Positions 8,102 through 14,596 of a stretch of DNA of 64,000 nt are shown piece by piece; within the stretch, counting starts at the first letter, position 1; each line of letters opens with the position of its first letter. Origin of the DNA: Methanothrix soehngenii GP6 (GTDB taxonomy: Archaea > Halobacteriota > Methanosarcinia > Methanotrichales > Methanotrichaceae); the NCBI RefSeq assembly GCF_000204415.1, contig NC_015416.1, positions 1,488,001-1,552,000 on the forward strand. Reading direction: 5' to 3'. A program made the translations under genes and the position numbers. The notes beneath the pieces were generated by a model. The model was not told the DNA's origin. It saw only the letters and a list, made by a program, of their open reading frames with translations, and searched no databases.

Positions 8102-9211
8102 ATGGGAAAAGTCAGAGCAGTTCTTACCTTGAGCCTTGCTATATGCTTAGGTCTAACAACTGTATGCCTTGCTTCTGAAGAAGTTTCATCTCTTGTAAAA
8201 CAAGTCATGCCAGGAGTGGTTCTAATTCAAACTTATGATTCAAATGGGAATGAATTGGGACAAGGAAGCGGTTTTATTATCAGCAAAGATGGAGGAATTG
8301 TCACTTGCTATCATGTGATGAGAGGCTATTCCACAGCCATAGTAACCACGTCTGACGAAAAAAAATTCCAAGTCAGGAATGTCACTGCCCTAAACAAAAG
8401 TGATGATCTTGCAAGGATCTCATTATCTGTTGATAACCACAGTTTTTCTAACTTGAATGTGAATACGACAACCCCAGAGGTAGGCCAAGATATAATAGCA
8501 ATCGGTGGGCCACTTGGATTAGCGAAAACAGTATCAGAAGGCATAGTTTCGGCCATCAGGAATAATACAATACAGATAACCGCGCCTATTTCTCCGGGGT
8601 CAAGCGGCGGGCCTGTATTCAATATGAGAGGAGAGGTAATTGGAATAGCCTCCTCTCAAATGAAAAACGGGCAAAATTTGAACTTCGCTATTCCTGCATA
8701 TCTAATATCAACCATGCAGCAAGCTTCGGCAGAAAAGGTAAAGGAATTGCTTGAACCATACTCTGAAGTTGAAAGTTTTGATGCTGATACACCTTTGTGG
8801 AAAACATTGGGATATCAGTCTGAGGATGCATTTTTGAAGGTGAAAGGTACACGCACCCTTTCTGGGGCATATATCTATTATTGCATGGATCAATTATATT
8901 TTAAAAATAAATATAAAGAGACTATTCAGTGCTGCGATTATATTCTTGATGAAGATCCTTCGTTTCACTTAGCTTGGAACATGAAAGGATTAGCGTTGTA
9001 TTATCTGACACGATACGAAGAGGCATTAAGCTGTTTCAATGAATCAATAGAACTAGACCCGTCAATGGGTGCATACTGGCAAAATAAAGGTGCGGCTCTA
9101 AAAAAACTTCATCGATATGCTGAAGCAAAAGAAGCATTTGCAAAAAGAGGGAACAATATATGGAAAGAAGAAGAACCAGTGATGGTGTTTCCGGGCAACA
9201 TGAAGATATAA
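8102..9211 (+). CDS. secreted HtrA-like serine protease with C-terminal TPRs, 369 aa
   Basis: The frame opens at 7940, but the ATG at 8102 is preferred because it begins a clear signal peptide (MGKVRAVLTLSLAICLGLTT, cleavage near residue 24). A trypsin-like domain follows with His71 (GIVTCYHVM), Asp102 (KSDDLARI) and Ser168 (SPGSSGGPVF), the catalytic triad in HtrA/Deg order. Residues about 250-350 hold two to three TPR units (AWNMKGLALYYLTRYEEALSCF; YWQNKGAALKKL) in place of the usual PDZ domain. It probably acts outside the membrane in protein quality control, with TPRs choosing the substrate. It stands alone. Confidence 0.85.
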   Translation: MGKVRAVLTLSLAICLGLTTVCLASEEVSSLVKQVMPGVVLIQTYDSNGNELGQGSGFIISKDGGIVTCYHVMRGYSTAIVTTSDEKKFQVRNVTALNKSDDLARISLSVDNHSFSNLNVNTTTPEVGQDIIAIGGPLGLAKTVSEGIVSAIRNNTIQITAPISPGSSGGPVFNMRGEVIGIASSQMKNGQNLNFAIPAYLISTMQQASAEKVKELLEPYSEVESFDADTPLWKTLGYQSEDAFLKVKGTRTLSGAYIYYCMDQLYFKNKYKETIQCCDYILDEDPSFHLAWNMKGLALYYLTRYEEALSCFNESIELDPSMGAYWQNKGAALKKLHRYAEAKEAFAKRGNNIWKEEEPVMVFPGNMKI

Positions 9212-9238
9212 CCAAAAGGGGGATAGGCCGAAGAAACC

Positions 9239-9676
9239 ATGAAGCTGAAAGAGGATGAGATTTCGTTCCTTCAAGGCTACGTGGCGCAGCTAACCCAAAG
9301 CATCAGCCGGCTAACATTGAAGCCGAGCGAAGAGGAGATCAAGAAAAAGGGCTGGTGGAGTTCTGGAAATGAGAGAAATGCAACAACTATTTTGGAGTCC
9401 AAGATGCCAGTTCTTGATTTCAATTATAAAAGTAATAATCTAGCACATACCAGCCCGCCCCACATTCGCCCATCTCCGGGCTCTCATCCCCCTGCCACTG
9501 TGGCCGCAGATCGCAAGTCTCTGGGCCCTTCACACAGTCGCCCTCCGGCCCCGGAAGGCAGGCCCGCGTGCATGCTTGCGCCCGCCCCTGCGCGCTGCGG
9601 CCATGCGGACAAGCTGGTTGTAGACCTGAGGCCTTTTGTTATCAAGATATCGAGGCATCAAATCATTGACATTTAG
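9239..9676 (+). CDS. doubtful small ORF running into a GC-rich repeat
   Basis: Only the first 60-70 residues look like protein (LKEDEISFLQGYVAQLTQSI, amphipathic helix). The rest is proline- and arginine-rich translation of repeat copy R1. This may be a gene whose 3' end was replaced by the repeat, or chance. It begins 28 bases after the protease gene. Confidence 0.25.
   Translation: MKLKEDEISFLQGYVAQLTQSISRLTLKPSEEEIKKKGWWSSGNERNATTILESKMPVLDFNYKSNNLAHTSPPHIRPSPGSHPPATVAADRKSLGPSHSRPPAPEGRPACMLAPAPARCGHADKLVVDLRPFVIKISRHQIIDI
9538..9650 (+). repeat. GC-rich dispersed repeat, copy R1
   Basis: Shares with the other copies the order CGCCCTCC, GCGTGCATGC, GCGCCCGCCC, CGGCCATGCGG, CAAGCTGGT and GACCTGAGGCCTTTTGT. 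One of the two fullest copies; it ends with ATCAAGATAT. Confidence 0.7.
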
Positions 9677-9730
9677 CAGCTATCCGGACCATGTCAAATG
9701 TTTAAATAATATCAGACGTGAGGCGAAATA

Positions 9731-9943
9731 ATGTCCGAAGTAGGCGAAATGGACGACGCTGAGATAAGGGCAAGGGGCCTCGACGCCCTCTACCAAGCCC
9801 TTGGGCCGGCCAGAGCCCATAAGTTTCTGGGTATGTTTCGCCGTGAGCCCACCGACTATGTCGAAATCTCTAGAAGGATATACGAAGGGCAGAGCATTGA
9901 AGAGATCTTCGATCGGGCGAAGAAAGAACGCCATTCGCATTAA
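9731..9943 (+). CDS. small conserved-type protein of unknown function, possible antitoxin, 70 aa
   Basis: The sequence pattern (MDDAEIRARGLDALYQALGP, ARAHKFLGMF, DYVEISRRIYEG) resembles a widespread family of about 70-residue helical proteins found near nuclease toxins in bacteria and archaea; I recall the pattern but cannot name a Pfam entry. GTGAGG lies about 10 bases before the ATG. No toxin gene is adjacent, and repeat copies lie on both sides, so it is a one-gene cassette. Confidence 0.6.
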   Translation: MSEVGEMDDAEIRARGLDALYQALGPARAHKFLGMFRREPTDYVEISRRIYEGQSIEEIFDRAKKERHSH

Positions 9944-10001
9944 AGCGGGATTTCGCCCTCCTGCAATGCCATATTCAAGTTCTTCTGAATTAGGATTGTA
10001 G

Positions 10002-10060
10002 CCCCGTCCCCCTCCTGTGTCAGCCCCCCGTGCATACAAGCGCCCGCCCGCGCGCGCAAA
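10002..10060 (+). repeat. GC-rich dispersed repeat, copy R2 (partial)
   Basis: Contains CCCCCGTGCATACAAGCGCC followed by CGCCCGCGCGCG, like copy R5. It lacks the CCTGAGGCC end. Confidence 0.6.
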
Positions 10061-10441
10061 GGGGGGGGCATACGGCATCGGTTAAGGAATTATTGATATT
10101 ATATTAATAATTTATTTTACATTTTGCTATTGGGCCAAAAACTCGAATTAGCTGAAATCAGCTCTCTGTGGGCTCGAGCCTTTTCTGCAAAAAATGATCT
10201 CAAAAAACTCAGAAGCCTAATTCTGTGCATACTGGTCTTAACCGATGACGCATGGCGCGCAAAGGCGCCTGCATGGATGGATAATCGCCCACACATCGTC
10301 TGTCACCCCTCAATATAGAGCAGTCCGGGTGCCAGGAGTTGATAGCTCCACAGCCCGCTCACGATTTGGTCTGTTCAAAGGCCGCGGTGACCCCGGCATC
10401 CTTGAACAATTTGCAGAGAAGCAACTCTGCAGTTCCGCCTC
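10061..10441. other. gene-free stretch
   Basis: No convincing gene is seen. On the minus strand directly after vapC a 30-residue open stretch without a start (GGGTAELLLCKLFKDAGV) reads like the C-terminus of some protein and may be a remnant. Confidence 0.4.
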
Positions 10442-10852
10442 CTAGATTAGCTGCACATTCTTGGTCAATTTTGCCCTTTCATACAGCTTTCTATCCAGCG
10501 TCAAGAGTGGCACTTGGCTTTCCTCAGCCGCAGCCAGAAAGAGTGAGTCGTAGAAAGCAGTCTTGGCCTCTAAAGAGATGATGTATGCCTCCATGGTCAG
10601 ATCCTCAGCCCGGATGAGTTCACACGCCTCTGAGATGAAACTCTGGCATTTCTTAAAGGCCGCTAATGTCAGGTCTTTATCCCCACCACAGAAGGCGACT
10701 TGCTTGCTGGCCACATTCCCAACCTCAGCAATAGCAAGATCCAGGGTGATCAAGTCGGATTTTGCAGCTGCTTGTATTGCCCGCGTTGAAGCATCTTCTC
10801 TAAAGAACATAGCAGCGATTACACTTGAATCAAGGACCACCTTATCTGGCAT
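10442..10852 (-). CDS. vapC: VapC toxin, PIN-domain ribonuclease, 136 aa
   Basis: The PIN fold is complete. The first acidic residue lies in VVLDSSVIAAMFF (D8), further conserved acids in LAIAEVGN (E42) and in the helix around residue 94, and the C-terminal acids in TAFYDSLFLAAAEE (D100) and LLTLDRKLYERA (D118). Known of the family: Mg-dependent endoribonuclease that blocks translation, held inactive by VapB. It overlaps vapB by 11 bases, so the two are translated together. GC-rich repeat copies flank the pair. Confidence 0.9.
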   Translation of the reverse strand: MPDKVVLDSSVIAAMFFREDASTRAIQAAAKSDLITLDLAIAEVGNVASKQVAFCGGDKDLTLAAFKKCQSFISEACELIRAEDLTMEAYIISLEAKTAFYDSLFLAAAEESQVPLLTLDRKLYERAKLTKNVQLI

Positions 10853-11069
10853 CTCGATCCTCCCTGATCATCTCTGCCGCCCCAATTTTATTAGGAATTT
10901 GGTCCTCCCATAGCTCTTTTGCCTCCGCCAATAGCTTCTGCTTCTTCTTCTCCCGGACTATCCTCTCCACTGACTGTCTGATCTCGACCTGCCAGTTGAC
11001 GTCATTCATCTCATCCATCATCCGGCGAACACGATCATCTATCCGGATGCTGTAAACATTAGTTGACAT
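10842..11069 (-). CDS. vapB: VapB antitoxin, ribbon-helix-helix type, 75 aa
   Basis: The N-terminus has a CopG/RHH-like strand and helices (VYSIRIDDRVRRMMDEM), and the charged C-terminal tail (EKKKQKLLAEAKELWEDQIP) is the part that normally wraps the toxin. The first gene of the vapBC operon, it overlaps the toxin gene by 11 bases. A TATA box about 24 bases before the ATG suggests a leaderless transcript, and a perfect palindrome covers the start codon, so VapB probably represses its own promoter. Confidence 0.88.
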   Translation of the reverse strand: MSTNVYSIRIDDRVRRMMDEMNDVNWQVEIRQSVERIVREKKKQKLLAEAKELWEDQIPNKIGAAEMIREDRDAR

Positions 11070-11080
11070 AATACTTATGT
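11066..11080. promoter_or_regulatory. palindromic operator over the vapB start
   Basis: ACATAA-TAC-TTATGT is a perfect 6-3-6 inverted repeat that includes the vapB start codon (11067-11069) and the expected transcription start. Position and symmetry fit an RHH-dimer autorepressor site. Confidence 0.6.
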
Positions 11081-11087
11081 TTACAAT

Positions 11088-11097
11088 TTTTATATAT
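11088..11097 (-). promoter_or_regulatory. archaeal TATA box of vapBC
   Basis: On the minus strand ATATATAAAA is centred about 24 bases from the vapB ATG, the normal TATA-to-start distance for leaderless archaeal transcripts. Confidence 0.6.
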
Positions 11098-11100
11098 GAA

Positions 11101-11249
11101 ACTGTCGATGAGGATCTGTGAGCTAATTTCCTTCATGCCCTTGCGACCCTGGTAAGGCCCGAAGGCATAGGAGCACTGGCGCTCTTACCCCCTGCATCCC
11201 GCATCCCACTGCCGCCCGGCCACAGACCACATGGCTCCCTTCCACCATT
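11101..11249. other. gene-free stretch before repeat R3
   Basis: GC-rich, low-complexity sequence with no credible gene. Together with R3 and the region to 11596 it makes about 500 bases without a gene. Confidence 0.4.
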
Positions 11250-11366
11250 CGCCCTCCTGCCCCCCTGTGGCAGCCCCACATGCATGCGTAGCGCCCGCAC
11301 GCGTGCGTGCAGCGGCCATGCGGGCAAGCTGGTGGTGGACCTGAGGCCTTTTGTGATCAAGGTTAT
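11250..11366 (+). repeat. GC-rich dispersed repeat, copy R3
   Basis: A near-complete copy: CGCCCTCCTGCCCCCCTGTG, CATGCATGCGTAGCGCCCGC, CGGCCATGCGGGCAAGCTGG, then GGACCTGAGGCCTTTTGTGA. Its order of blocks matches R1. Confidence 0.7.
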
Positions 11367-11596
11367 ATCTTCAGGGGCCTCCGGAGAGGGGATTTTCGGC
11401 CTGCGGCAGCATTTTCAGTATAAATCCCGAGCCCCCGTTTGCCCCCTCAGTAGATTCAACGGAAAAAATCAGGCCGATAGATTATACGGCAAATGCCCTG
11501 GATTTCTAAGTGCTCCTGTAGCTTGTATACAGCAAATGAACCACCAGATAAATGAAGGGCTAGAAAAAAGGCGACAATTGTTTTAGTCCCCATTTC

Positions 11597-12169
11597 TCAT
11601 TCAGATCTGGCCAGTAGATCTGCGCTGTATATCACTTTTATGCCTGCATCTCTTATCTTGGCCATTGTTTCTTCCAACTGGTCGTGATACGCGGGTTTGG
11701 TCGCATCAAGAACGATGTAAGTATCAAAACCCAGGGCTATTGCGCTTACGGCGGTTTCGTAGACACATACATCAAGGACAAAGCCCGTGATATAGACCCT
11801 CCTGATATTATCGGCCCTGAGCATGGCCTCTAGGTGCGAATTTTCGAACACACTATAAGCATCATCATCTCTTTCCACGCCTTTGTGGATTATCGTCCGG
11901 ATATTCCTTTGGTCTAATGAGAAATGGAATTCTGCACCAATCGTGCCGGCGATGCAGTGCATCGGCCATTTAGCAAAACTGCAATGGTCTGGCGGGTGCC
12001 AATCTTTGCTGGCAATAACATACCGAAATCTCGGAATGATTTTGTTGATTACCGTGATCGCTTCGCTTGCGTTTTGCGCAGGCAATGCACCACCTTCTGT
12101 AAAATCGTTTTGCGGTTCCACAACGATCAAAGCCGCATCATTGCTTATTCCTCCATGCATATCATCCAT
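11597..12169 (-). CDS. nicotinamidase/isochorismatase-family hydrolase, 190 aa
   Basis: The catalytic triad of nicotinamidases is in place: Asp22 (VEPQNDF), Lys96 (IHKGVERDDDAYSVFE) and Cys135 (LDVCVYETAVSA). Metal-binding residues D56 and H58 (SKDWHPPDH) and H71 (PMHC) are also present. Likely reaction: nicotinamide to nicotinate in NAD salvage. The frame extends to a TTG at 12223, but those first 18 codons are translated from a repeat also found at 13355-13416, so the ATG at 12169 (or 12160) is preferred. Confidence 0.85.
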   Translation of the reverse strand: MDDMHGGISNDAALIVVEPQNDFTEGGALPAQNASEAITVINKIIPRFRYVIASKDWHPPDHCSFAKWPMHCIAGTIGAEFHFSLDQRNIRTIIHKGVERDDDAYSVFENSHLEAMLRADNIRRVYITGFVLDVCVYETAVSAIALGFDTYIVLDATKPAYHDQLEETMAKIRDAGIKVIYSADLLARSE

Positions 12170-12184
12170 TGAGGAATGGCCATA

Positions 12185-12243
12185 TAAGAGGATTCTGATT
12201 AACCTAAGGTCGATGGTCCCCAACGAACTCTGTTAATATTTTG
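12185..12243 (+). repeat. 59-bp repeat, copy 1
   Basis: AAGAGGATTCTGATTAACCT and the following bases through CGATGGTCCCCAACGAAC recur at 13355-13416 with a few differences. The copy lies just upstream of the nicotinamidase-like gene. Confidence 0.75.
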
Positions 12244-12329
12244 ACGCTTTCGCTCTAATTTTCCCTGTTCTTGCCCCCTGAATCTCTTATTTTCATCAGA
12301 TTTTTCATATTTTTTCGACAGCTACCGCT

Positions 12330-12372
12330 ATGCCTGCAAGCAGGTGTGGACCTGAGGCCTTTTGTGATCAAG
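12330..12372 (+). repeat. GC-rich dispersed repeat, copy R4 (end fragment)
   Basis: Only the terminal block is left: TGTGGACCTGAGGCCTTTTG followed by TGATCAAG, identical to the end of R3. Confidence 0.65.
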
Positions 12373-12505
12373 TCTCAAGAGAAGTAGTTTATGCAGCAAT
12401 AATCGACTGGAATCCTGTTAATTCATCAAACCTCATTATCGGTGATGGCTCAGCGATGATGATGGTGCCGAAGAATTAGGCGGCGTATCCGGCAGAAGAA
12501 ATATG

Positions 12506-12526
12506 GGCTTTGCGTTCTGCAAAGCC
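12506..12526 (-). terminator. hairpin after the peroxiredoxin gene
   Basis: GGCTTTGC-GTTCT-GCAAAGCC forms a perfect 8-bp stem 12 bases past the end of the peroxiredoxin gene. There is only a weak T-rich run after it on the minus strand. Confidence 0.45.
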
Positions 12527-12537
12527 ATTTGGGATTG

Positions 12538-13272
12538 TCAATAGGGTACTTCCTTATAGCATAGCCACCAATCAAAGCAAGTCATGTTATTGCCTGTGAC
12601 TCGTGTAGCCTTTGTTGTCTCGTTCGTCGGTGGCGGTATTATTACGCCATCGGCTATGAGTTCGTTATTTGGCCAGTTAGCAGGCATAGCTACCCGGTTC
12701 TGATCTGCAACCTGGAGAGCTCTGACGGTCCTCAGAATCTCATCCATATTCCTGCCAACTTCCTGCGGATAATAAAGAATCGTCCTAATGGTTCCACTGG
12801 GATCTATGATAAACACTGCTCTGACCGTGTTGCTTCCTTTAGCAGGGTGGATCATGCCCAACTGTTTGGCAACACGCCCTGTGCCATCAGCTATTATTGG
12901 AAAAGTTATGTTCGTCTTTAAGGTATCGTTGATCCATTCGACCCACTTCATATGGGCCTGGACCTGGTCTATAGAAAGCCCTATCAACTCGGTGTTGTTC
13001 TCCCTGAACTGCTCGTGCCTCTTGGCAAAGGCCACAAACTCCGTTGTGCATACAGGTGTAAAATCTCCAGGATGACTGAAGAGAATGAACCATTTGCCGG
13101 CGTATGCATCGGGCAGTTCCATCGTTCCCGCAGTAGTCTGTACCGTCATATCGGGAAACCTGTCTCCCAGCAGGGGCATCCCTTGAGTAGCATTATCTGT
13201 AGATATCGCCGGTGTCGCCAGGATACTCAATAGAACCAGCGATAAGGCAGATGATGTTAAAATTCTGCTCAT
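12538..13272 (-). CDS. secreted peroxiredoxin (AhpC/Prx6-like), 244 aa
   Basis: A signal peptide (residues 1-24, ending LATPAIST) precedes an AhpC/TSA domain. The peroxidatic Cys75 lies in [12 protein letters not shown], the classical PxxxTxxC motif, and the conserved Arg is in the later [16 protein letters not shown] stretch. The C-terminal arm ([18 protein letters not shown]) is of Prx6 type. Unusually, the protein ends [13 protein letters not shown], with two cysteines that could serve as resolving residues. Reduction of peroxides outside the membrane is the likely role. Export is uncommon for this family. Confidence 0.88.
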   Translation of the reverse strand: MSRILTSSALSLVLLSILATPAISTDNATQGMPLLGDRFPDMTVQTTAGTMELPDAYAGKWFILFSHPGDFTPVCTTEFVAFAKRHEQFRENNTELIGLSIDQVQAHMKWVEWINDTLKTNITFPIIADGTGRVAKQLGMIHPAKGSNTVRAVFIIDPSGTIRTILYYPQEVGRNMDEILRTVRALQVADQNRVAMPANWPNNELIADGVIIPPPTNETTKATRVTGNNMTCFDWWLCYKEVPY

Positions 13273-13354
13273 TCAACTAACCTCCATGTTTAAAGATGTA
13301 TCCCTTTTCCAAGAGTTAAATACTTTGGCACGTGATAGGAATCGAATTCAAAAA

Positions 13355-13416
13355 AAGAGGATTCCGATTAACTTAGGGTCGATGGTCCCCATAACGAACT
13401 CCGTCAATATTTTCAA
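13355..13416 (+). repeat. 59-bp repeat, copy 2
   Basis: AGAGGATTCCGATTAACTTA and GGTCGATGGTCCCC match copy 1 at 12185. It lies directly before GC-rich copy R5, so the two repeat types adjoin here. Confidence 0.75.
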
Positions 13417-13431
13417 TTTATAGCTTAGAGG

Positions 13432-13486
13432 ATGGCCCCCCGTGCATACAAGCGCCCGCCCGCGCGCTGCCGGCCATGCGGGCAAC
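13432..13486 (+). repeat. GC-rich dispersed repeat, copy R5 (partial)
   Basis: CCCCCGTGCATACAAGCGCC, CGCCCGCGCGCTGC and CGGCCATGCGGGCAA match R2 and R3. Confidence 0.65.
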
Positions 13487-13586
13487 CCCCGGGAAGATGC
13501 CCGAAAATCCAACCTCGGAGCGTTTTCACCGATAGACCTTGCAGATGACAAGAAGTATAGAGAACAGAAGTTAGGTGATATCGCCT

Positions 13587-13958
13587 CTACTTACCTATCG
13601 ATTTTACAAAGGCCACAAGCTCTTCAGAGGTAACGCCTACCTTTGCGAGTGTTGCTAGCAGCCCTTCATCTTCAGTAAGAGCTTTTGCTATTTCATAGGC
13701 TGCAGCATACGCTTTATCATGATGATCTACATGTACAAAAACGATGAAATCGCCGAATACGCCGTAAATAATCACAAAAGGATCTACATGGTCGCCTCTA
13801 AGGCCCTTCAAGTTGTGGCTTTTGGGTTCTCCTATTTCGGGATTTTCACATATCGCTTTGATCTTCTTCCCAAACCTTTGCTCCAAAGCAGCATCCTTTT
13901 TCGTCAGCTTCTTGAATTGCTTATGAAAATGACTTGGAAGGAGGGGCCTAAATGCCAT
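13587..13958 (-). CDS. RelE/ParE-superfamily toxin-like protein, 123 aa
   Basis: Residues 1-90 follow the RelE fold: a first helix pair (FHKQFKKLTKKDAALEQRFGKKIKAI), the GEPKSHNLKGLRGDHV turn typical of RelE toxins, and strands FVIIYGVFGDFIVFVHVDHHDKAY. The extra C-terminal 30 residues (LLATLAKVGVTSEELVAFVK) are not part of the minimal fold. Known of the family: ribosome-dependent mRNA cleavage or gyrase inhibition. A putative antitoxin gene lies 21 bases upstream on the same strand. Confidence 0.75.
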   Translation of the reverse strand: MAFRPLLPSHFHKQFKKLTKKDAALEQRFGKKIKAICENPEIGEPKSHNLKGLRGDHVDPFVIIYGVFGDFIVFVHVDHHDKAYAAAYEIAKALTEDEGLLATLAKVGVTSEELVAFVKSIGK

Positions 13959-13979
13959 GAAGGATCAAAATTGGATAAA

Positions 13980-14132
13980 TCAGGGTTTTAGCAGGTAGGC
14001 CAATAGCTCATCGGCATCCTTGAAGACCTTACAGCGGCCCTCAGCAAAATCCTCCAGGCCTTCTCTGATGCCCTCGATGAACTCTTTGCCTGTCTCAGAG
14101 TTAGCCTTTACAGGATTAACGACAGGTGACAT
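13980..14132 (-). CDS. putative antitoxin partner of the RelE-like toxin, 50 aa
   Basis: An acidic helical protein (GKEFIEGIREGLEDFAEGRC, FKDADELLAYLLKP) whose C-terminus resembles RelB-type antitoxins. The frame could start at a TTG at 14168, but ATG 14132 has GGAGGT ten bases before it (14143-14148), so it is preferred. The gene sits just upstream of the toxin, the usual order. Confidence 0.65.
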   Translation of the reverse strand: MSPVVNPVKANSETGKEFIEGIREGLEDFAEGRCKVFKDADELLAYLLKP

Positions 14133-14228
14133 CAAATTTTTGACCTCCAGGTTATCTGAGCAAACCAACTGATCACGCCTCCGTCAGATATGTTATGGCT
14201 GTGTTGATAAAAACCTTTGCACTTCCAT

Positions 14229-14305
14229 CGCCCTCCTGCCCCCCCGTTGGGCATCCCCGCGTGCATGCAAGCGCCCGTCCGCGCACTGCGGCCATATGAG
14301 CAATT
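14229..14305 (+). repeat. GC-rich dispersed repeat, copy R6
   Basis: CGCCCTCCTGCCCCCCCGTT, GCGTGCATGCAAGCGCCCGT and GCACTGCGGCCATA match R1 and R3. It marks the right end of the cassette region. Confidence 0.65.
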
Positions 14306-14339
14306 CGGATGTATGATAAACGAAGCTATCGTTGGGAGT

Positions 14340-14575
14340 TATCATAGCAAGATCAGAACGATGTTAATGAGCAGACGCATAAGTCCTCTCTGGCTCCCGT
14401 CGAGGAGATCCAATAATCTCTATCGATTTTAGCTTCTTTCAAAACCGCATTAGGAGCCGAACCCAATATCTTTGCCTTTGTGCATATTGGGTCTGATAAC
14501 CCGAGTCATGCCTCGAATCATATAATCATGGCCCGAGCTTTGAAAGGCCCTCGAATCCTCAACTGGCTGATCATC
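14340..14575 (-). pseudogene. decayed gene copy B (paralogue of 7110-7325)
   Basis: Minus-strand translation gives HDYMIRGMTRVIRPNMHK and then, in another frame, LKEAKIDRDYWISS, the same blocks as copy A. Stops and at least one frameshift separate them. The two copies bracket the repeat-rich cassette region. Confidence 0.55.
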
Positions 14576-14596
14576 TCTTAACCGAAGACCAATGGA

